DNA of 64,000 nucleotides from an uncultured Sulfuricurvum sp. (GTDB taxonomy: Bacteria > Campylobacterota > Campylobacteria > Campylobacterales > Sulfurimonadaceae): the NCBI GenBank assembly GCA_903844635.1, contig CAIMUF010000004.1, forward strand, positions 1 to 64,000, written 5' to 3'. Below the pieces are notes generated by a model. The model was not told the origin of the DNA, searched no databases, and saw only the letters and a program-made list of their open reading frames with translations. The position numbers and the translations under genes are program-made. How positions within the stretch are numbered: the first letter of the stretch is position 1; every line of letters starts with the position of its first letter. Positions 59,185 through 64,000 of the stretch are shown in pieces.

Positions 59185-59957
59185 CTAAATGTAGTTCCAC
59201 CATCAACAACGATTGTTTGACCTGTAATCCAGCTTGCTTCTTCGGTACAAAGAAAATAAACAGCACCGGCAATATCATTAGGAGAGCCCATTCGGTTCAT
59301 TGCAGAACGTCTGATGGTTTCAGCTTTTACTTCTTCGTAGTTGGTGAAAGCTTTGAGGGCATCGGTATCGATTGGACCGCCTGAAACTGCATTGACACGA
59401 ATATTCATCTCTCCTAGTTCAACGGCTGCATAGCGGCTCATTGCTTCAACAGCTGCTTTGTTGGTCCCGTGACCTGCATAGTTTTCGATGTAGATGAGAT
59501 TACCTGTGCTGGACATAGTGACGACTGCTCCGCCGCCTACTTTTTCCATACGTTTAGCCGCTTCTTGGGTACCTACGACAAAAGCGTTTACGGTTGCAGT
59601 GTAGATATTGTTCAGACCGCGTGGTTTGAGACGCATAAATTTACCGTATCCGCCAACAACAGGACGACCATAAATCATTGCATTACTGACAAAAAAGTCT
59701 ACACGATCGAAATCAGCATCAATCGCTTCAAAAAGTGGTTTGAATTCGTCTGTTTCCAAAATATTGAGAGGATAAGCACGTGCTTTGATCCCATATTTTG
59801 CTTCGAGCTCTTGTACTAGGACACCGGCTACTTCTGCATTACTGTTGTACGTAAATGCGATATTCACACCATTTTGTGCAAATTTTTCAGCGATTGCTTG
59901 ACCGATACCTTTTGTGGCTCCAGTGATAACCAGAGTTTTGCCTTTCATATTCGTCAT
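59181..59957 (-). CDS. FabL-like enoyl-ACP reductase (SDR)
   Basis: A 258-residue SDR with GATKGIGQAIAEKFA as cofactor motif. The active-site segment IENYAGHGTNKAAVEAM has Tyr-x6-Lys, the spacing of enoyl-ACP reductases (FabI/FabL), rather than Tyr-x3-Lys of classical SDRs. VSNAMIYGRPVVGGYGKF also fits FabL. It probably reduces enoyl-ACP in fatty acid elongation. It lies between dapA and pgsA; I recall a similar SDR gene beside dapA in C. jejuni. Alternative: a general SDR. Confidence 0.82.
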   Translation of the reverse strand: MTNMKGKTLVITGATKGIGQAIAEKFAQNGVNIAFTYNSNAEVAGVLVQELEAKYGIKARAYPLNILETDEFKPLFEAIDADFDRVDFFVSNAMIYGRPVVGGYGKFMRLKPRGLNNIYTATVNAFVVGTQEAAKRMEKVGGGAVVTMSSTGNLIYIENYAGHGTNKAAVEAMSRYAAVELGEMNIRVNAVSGGPIDTDALKAFTNYEEVKAETIRRSAMNRMGSPNDIAGAVYFLCTEEASWITGQTIVVDGGTTFR

Positions 59958-59961
59958 CTTT

Positions 59962-60855
59962 TTATGCTCCTGTGATGGTGTAGTTTTTCATAACTTCTTC
60001 AAGTCGTTTTAAATTATCGTTGCTTGGGGTTACAAGCGGTAATCGGTATTCCAATGTATCGATGAGCCCTGCAATGTACATGGCGGCTTTTATCATAACA
60101 GGATTCGATTCCAAAAAGAGGACTTTATTTATCGGATAAAGTATGTCATTTATTGCTTTTGAGCCACTAAAATCACCTGACAAGGCTTTGGTAACCAGTT
60201 GACTTTTCAAGTCAGGCAAGAGGTTGGAGGTCACTGACGTGATACCTGCACCTCCGCAGGCTAGTATTGCGTAATCAATCGCATCATCTCCTGAAAATAC
60301 TTTGAGTTCTGGTCGTCGTGAAAGCAGCTCGATGGTGCGCTCAATACTTCCGGTTGCTTCTTTGATACCGTAAATATTTTTCACATCATCAAAGAGTCGT
60401 ATAACGGTATCGGCGCTGATATCAACCACGGTTCGTCCAGGGACGTTGTACAGCATAAACGGAACTTCAGGAACAGAGAGTGCAATGGCTTTGTAGTGTT
60501 GATAAAGACCCTCTTGTGAAGGTTTATTGTAATAAGGAGCAACCGAAAAGATGGCATCAACACCACACATTTGAGCCATTTTTGCAGCTTCAATTGCTTC
60601 TGCTGTGGAGTTACTACCAGCGCCGGCTAAAACTTTTGTGTTTGTTCCACGACAGACTTCGACGGCAATCTCCATGCATCGTCTGTCTTCGTCATAAGTT
60701 AGTGTTGCACTCTCTCCGGTTGTTCCGACGGGACAAACGGCATCGATACCATTATTTATTTGTCTTTGAACGAGTTGGGCATATTTTTGCTCGTCAAGTT
60801 TTCCATTTTTAAATGGCGTTATGAGTGCGGTTGTTGAACCGGTTACGATGTTCAT
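59962..60855 (-). CDS. dapA: 4-hydroxy-tetrahydrodipicolinate synthase
   Basis: A 297-residue DapA. Motifs: STTALITPFKNGKLD, VGTTGESATL (substrate Thr), AVAPYYNKP-like VAPYYNKPSQEGLY, FMLYNVPGRTVVD (Tyr) and YGIKEATGSIERT (Schiff-base Lys), then FSGDDAIDY. It condenses pyruvate with aspartate semialdehyde toward lysine and meso-diaminopimelate for peptidoglycan. It overlaps the M16 peptidase gene by 4 bases and is 4 bases ahead of the FabL-like gene. Confidence 0.97.
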   Translation of the reverse strand: MNIVTGSTTALITPFKNGKLDEQKYAQLVQRQINNGIDAVCPVGTTGESATLTYDEDRRCMEIAVEVCRGTNTKVLAGAGSNSTAEAIEAAKMAQMCGVDAIFSVAPYYNKPSQEGLYQHYKAIALSVPEVPFMLYNVPGRTVVDISADTVIRLFDDVKNIYGIKEATGSIERTIELLSRRPELKVFSGDDAIDYAILACGGAGITSVTSNLLPDLKSQLVTKALSGDFSGSKAINDILYPINKVLFLESNPVMIKAAMYIAGLIDTLEYRLPLVTPSNDNLKRLEEVMKNYTITGA

Positions 60856-62153
60856 TTTTCACCTTTTCGTAAAATAAGGGTTGTGGATGCAGCAGGATTA
60901 AAATAGTGCTTTGCCATCTCTTGAATATCTTTGGACGTAAGTGCATTGATAGCAGTTTCATAACGCTCTAGCGGCGCTAAATCACCACGTGCCAAGTAGC
61001 CTCCAAAAAGTTCTGCTACGGAAGTAGAACTTTCAAGTGAATAAATAAAATCAGATTTTGTACTGATTTTGATTTTGTCCAGTTCGCTTTGTTTCACCCC
61101 GTTTTTTTGAAGTTTTGCGATCTCTTTCCAAATTTCTTTTTCGATTTTTTCAGCCGTTACCCCTTTGTTGGCAATCGCTAAAAATAAAAAGACACCCGGA
61201 TCAATGGTTTCCATATTGTAGGCATGGATTTGGTTGACCAGTCGTTTTTCATCTACGAGTGTACGGTATAATCGTGAGCTTTTACCGGAACTTAGCAACT
61301 CGCTGATCGCTGAAAGTTTAGGCTGATCAGCATGTTGAAAGTTAGGAATCGGGAATGAAATGGCAATCATTTCTACTTCACTCTCTTTGTGCACTTCGAC
61401 TCGTCGTGCACCGTCTTGATCCGGTTCAATCGTCTTAACGCTTGGGATATCAACCGTATTGGTAATGGCACTGAAATGTTTCTCTGCCTCTGCAAAGACA
61501 TTGGCTGCTTTAATATCGCCAGTTACGACTAAAATTGCATTTTTTGGCTGATAATAGGTCGCATGAAATTTCTGAATGTCTTCTAGCGTCCATGTTTGAA
61601 TGTCATTCATAAATCCGATCGGCGTCCAATGGTACGGGTGATAGACATAGGCACTGTTAAAGAGTCGAAAATACAAGTATCCCATCGGATTATTATCCGT
61701 TCTCCAGCGACGCTCTTCGGCAACAACGTTACGCTCTGGCTGAAACTCTTCATCTTTTAGGTTTAAATTCTGCATTAATTCAGCGAAAAGAGTCATAGAC
61801 TTTTCCATATTTTCGCTGCTGGATTTGATGTAATAGTGAGTGTGGTCAAATCCGGTGGAAGCATTGTTCATGCCGCCGATACTTTTGACTTCTTCGTCAA
61901 ATTCGCCTGCTTTGAGGTTTTTGGTGGATTTGAAATTCATATGCTCGAGCATGTGGGCAATCCCACTTTTGCCCATTACTTCGTTGCGGCTTCCTACTTT
62001 GTAAAAAATATCGGTTGAAATAACATTTGAGTTGTTTTCCATTGGAATAGCGACGACTTGCAATCCATTTGTCAGTGTTTTCGTTTCATAGTGAGGCAAT
62101 GATGAGGCCATAAGGGTTCCTAGTGTAAAAAATAATACAGTGAGCGATTTCAT
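60852..62153 (-). CDS. M16 family zinc peptidase (pitrilysin/insulinase)
   Basis: A 433-residue protein with a signal peptide (KSLTVLFFTLGTLMASS) and the inverted zinc motif GIAHMLEHMNFKST (HxxEH), with the third ligand Glu in the NVVAEERRWRTDNNP segment (about 76 residues later). The C-terminal half has ELLSSGKSSRLYRTLVDEK. It is predicted periplasmic and may degrade small peptides. A gene of this family occupies the same position between pyrD and dapA in C. jejuni, as I recall. Confidence 0.93.
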   Translation of the reverse strand: MKSLTVLFFTLGTLMASSLPHYETKTLTNGLQVVAIPMENNSNVISTDIFYKVGSRNEVMGKSGIAHMLEHMNFKSTKNLKAGEFDEEVKSIGGMNNASTGFDHTHYYIKSSSENMEKSMTLFAELMQNLNLKDEEFQPERNVVAEERRWRTDNNPMGYLYFRLFNSAYVYHPYHWTPIGFMNDIQTWTLEDIQKFHATYYQPKNAILVVTGDIKAANVFAEAEKHFSAITNTVDIPSVKTIEPDQDGARRVEVHKESEVEMIAISFPIPNFQHADQPKLSAISELLSSGKSSRLYRTLVDEKRLVNQIHAYNMETIDPGVFLFLAIANKGVTAEKIEKEIWKEIAKLQKNGVKQSELDKIKISTKSDFIYSLESSTSVAELFGGYLARGDLAPLERYETAINALTSKDIQEMAKHYFNPAASTTLILRKGEK

Positions 62154-63208
62154 GCTCGATCAGCACCTATAGCTTCTGATATTGATGCGTAACCATCGTT
62201 TGCGATAAGGGCAATAAGACCATTGTTGATCTCTTCAACCACTTCAGGCCCTTTGAAAATCAACGAGGTGTAAAGCTGAATCAATGACGCCCCTGCACGG
62301 ATTCGACGATAAGCTTCTTCGGGTGTACTGATACCGCCTACACTGATAAGAGTGGCTTTTCCAAAAAGTTCTCGTGCAATGGCGTCAAAAATATAAAAAC
62401 TGCGTTCTCTTAAAACTTCTCCGCTCAATCCACCAATCTCTTCAGGATCACTTACGAGTGAGTAGTCAATGGTAGTATTGGTGGCAATGATCCCATCCGC
62501 ACCACTTTCAACTGCATGAGCACATAGACTGACGGCTTGGTCTTCGGACATATCCGGAGCAATTTTGAGTAAAATCGGTTTGGAAGTGATGGCTTTAGCC
62601 TCTCCAAAAAGTTGAGAAATAAAGGCTTCATTCTGTAAGTCGCGAAGTCCAGGAGTATTAGGTGAAGAAATATTAATCACCATATAGTCAGCGTACTCAT
62701 GCAATGCTTTGATAAGCGTGGTGTAATCTTTTAGCGCATTTTCTTCGGACGTTGTCTTGTTTTTGCCGATATTAACACCGATGGGGGCGCTAAAAGGGTA
62801 GATGTTTTTGAGACGGTGGCTGATACGAAACAGTCCATCGTTATTAAAACCCATGGCGTTTTGGATTGATTCTTCTTCGATATGTCTCCAAAGGCGAGGG
62901 CGTGGATTGCCCTCTTGAGGTTTAGGAGTAAGAGTACCGATTTCACTGTATCCAAAGCCTAGAGTAAGAGATGCCGGAATCATCGTAGCATTTTTATCAA
63001 ATCCAGCCGCTAAACCAACAGGATTAAGGAATGTTCGTCCAAAAAGTTCTTGAGTCAGAGAAGGGTGAGAAATAAAGTTTCTGGCAATCATTGGATTCAA
63101 CAAAGGAGTACAGTATCCAGCCCCTCGTAATAGCAGTTCCCCTAGCGTGTGAGCCGTTTCAGGTTGAAATTTAAATAACCATGGTTTTAACGTTTCGTAA
63201 TCGAACAT
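62150..63208 (-). CDS. pyrD: Dihydroorotate dehydrogenase (quinone), class 2
   Basis: From ATG 63208 it has 352 residues. The N-terminal helix DYETLKPWLFKFQPETAH is the membrane/quinone-binding extension of class 2 enzymes. FMN-domain motifs: NPVGLAAGFDKNATM, IGTLTPKPQEGNPRPR, INISSPNTPGLRDLQ (catalytic Ser), LLKIAPDMSEDQ and ISVGGISTPEEAY. It oxidises dihydroorotate in pyrimidine synthesis, passing electrons to quinone. I prefer 63208 over the TTG at 63226 because GGTAGGGG lies just upstream. It overlaps M16 by 4 bases. Confidence 0.96.
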   Translation of the reverse strand: MFDYETLKPWLFKFQPETAHTLGELLLRGAGYCTPLLNPMIARNFISHPSLTQELFGRTFLNPVGLAAGFDKNATMIPASLTLGFGYSEIGTLTPKPQEGNPRPRLWRHIEEESIQNAMGFNNDGLFRISHRLKNIYPFSAPIGVNIGKNKTTSEENALKDYTTLIKALHEYADYMVINISSPNTPGLRDLQNEAFISQLFGEAKAITSKPILLKIAPDMSEDQAVSLCAHAVESGADGIIATNTTIDYSLVSDPEEIGGLSGEVLRERSFYIFDAIARELFGKATLISVGGISTPEEAYRRIRAGASLIQLYTSLIFKGPEVVEEINNGLIALIANDGYASISEAIGADRA

Positions 63209-63289
63209 TGTGCCCCTACCTAACAAAAGAGTAAATAATAGTAATTATACTCAAAAAAAGGTTAGACTTCATTTAGATTCCAGTGTTCT

Positions 63290-64000
63290 TTATGATGAAG
63301 CTTCCATTTTTCCTGCGAGTCGTCGGTAATTTTCAGATGTTTCTAACAGTTGCTGGTGTGAGCCCCGTGCGATAATCTCACCTGAGTCAAAGTACAAAAT
63401 TACATCGGCATGTTCAATCGTACTGAGTCTGTGTGCGATAATAATGGTAATTTTATCTTTGGCATAACTCTCCAGGGCGCTTTGAATTCGTTTTTCACTT
63501 TCATTATCCAGTGCACTTGTGGCTTCGTCTAAAATTAGCAATGAAGCATGTTTGTAAACGGCACGAGCAATTGCAATGCGTTGACGCTGACCACCTGAAA
63601 GATTGACACCAAACTCTTGCATCACGGTATGAATTCCATCTGGAAGTTCATTGACAAAGTCAAGTGCGTCTGCAATTTTCAAAGCATAAAGTACTTGGTC
63701 CTCATCTACTTCGGCACCATAGGCAACGTTGGCGGCTAATGTATCTTGGAAGATATAGACGCGTTGAGAAACTGCTGCAATTTGATGACGAAGAGAATTT
63801 TGAGTGTAATTTTTTAGATCTTGGTTGTTAATACGTATATTTCCCTCATCAGGGTCATAAAAGCGCAAAAGAAGGTTGATAAGAGAGCTTTTACCTCCAC
63901 CGCTTTGACCGATGAGAGCAATGGTCTGTCCTTTTGAAATGGTCAAATTGAGATTGGATAAAGCGGTTTTATCGCCAAAATTCAGGGTGACATTGTCGAA
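63290..64000 (-). CDS. msbA: ABC transporter ATP-binding/permease protein, MsbA-like, C-terminal part
   Basis: The frame is open to the window edge, extending 18 codons beyond the ORF-track entry; 236 residues of the nucleotide-binding domain are present: Walker A IGQSGGGKSSL, signature NLSGGQRQRIAIA, Walker B SLLILDEATSALD and the H-loop IIIAHRLST. The sequence type (FGDKTALSNLNLTI, DLKNYTQNSLRHQIAAVSQ) fits lipid A exporters of the MsbA group. The TM domain lies outside the window, so the substrate is inferred from synteny with pyrD. An 81-bp gap separates it from pyrD. Confidence 0.85.
   Translation of the reverse strand, partial: FDNVTLNFGDKTALSNLNLTISKGQTIALIGQSGGGKSSLINLLLRFYDPDEGNIRINNQDLKNYTQNSLRHQIAAVSQRVYIFQDTLAANVAYGAEVDEDQVLYALKIADALDFVNELPDGIHTVMQEFGVNLSGGQRQRIAIARAVYKHASLLILDEATSALDNESEKRIQSALESYAKDKITIIIAHRLSTIEHADVILYFDSGEIIARGSHQQLLETSENYRRLAGKMEASS

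Overview
This window looks like a chromosomal segment of a free-living Campylobacterota (Epsilonproteobacteria) bacterium, most likely close to Sulfuricurvum or Sulfurimonas. The evidence is a short RecO of the Helicobacter/Campylobacter type, a probable FliO encoded beside FliN, a FlgS-like kinase, an msbA-pyrD-M16-dapA-SDR block that I recall from Campylobacter jejuni, a short DksA, AT-rich sequence, and dense overlapping gene packing. No rRNA, tRNA, CRISPR array, insertion sequence or replication origin was seen. Genus is an inference; no database was searched.

Region 1 (1-8891, minus strand): the start of nrdB (cut by the window edge), a small DUF2805 gene and a flavin reductase-like gene, then a tightly coupled operon read from 8891 down to 1107: exported glutathione peroxidase, SDR, NTF2-like protein, MFS_2 transporter, lipocalin, FAD-dependent amine-oxidase-like protein, DUF1365, CFA-synthase-like methyltransferase, DUF3833 lipoprotein and a lipocalin lipoprotein. 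Nearly every junction is a 1-4 base stop/start overlap. It looks like a complete system for modifying membrane fatty acyl chains and moving lipids. This is the best candidate in the window for a poorly described system.

Region 2 (8892-16890): a 430-bp divergent intergenic region, then pgaB-pgaC-pgaD for poly-N-acetylglucosamine, with no pgaA. Next come accessory genes: an FGE/SUMF1-fold protein, a transglutaminase-like protein, a CxxCH haem-binding protein, a Cys-rich 89-aa protein, a GNAT acetyltransferase, and a small membrane protein bracketed by two related palindromes.

Region 3 (16894-24723, minus): htpG with a good promoter, a REP/MITE-like element, then truA, an LptF/LptG-type permease, prepilin peptidase, uppS, coaBC and glmU (tRNA modification, envelope and cofactor synthesis). 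Region 4 (24790-31965): fliP, trmA, a protein with a striking 16-residue YRDRP repeat, a rhodanese gene convergent with it and divergent from a DUF4395-Rrf2 pair, a small hypothetical gene, a HerA-like ATPase and recO.

Region 5 (32149-42947, plus): gltB-gltD (ammonia assimilation), an inositol-monophosphatase-family protein, accD, thiE-like, rlmH, dksA, a conserved membrane protein and a dus gene. Region 6 (43030-45168): a Sel1-repeat protein convergent with cheX-like, fliN and probable fliO. Region 7 (45264-54644, plus): a TauE/SafE permease, uvrA, an HDOD protein, polA, an M18 aminopeptidase and a FlgS-like kinase. Region 8 (54641-64000, minus): a Cache-GGDEF(degenerate)-EAL protein, then a coupled envelope operon read msbA (partial), pyrD, M16 peptidase, dapA, FabL-like reductase, pgsA, rseP and yggS.
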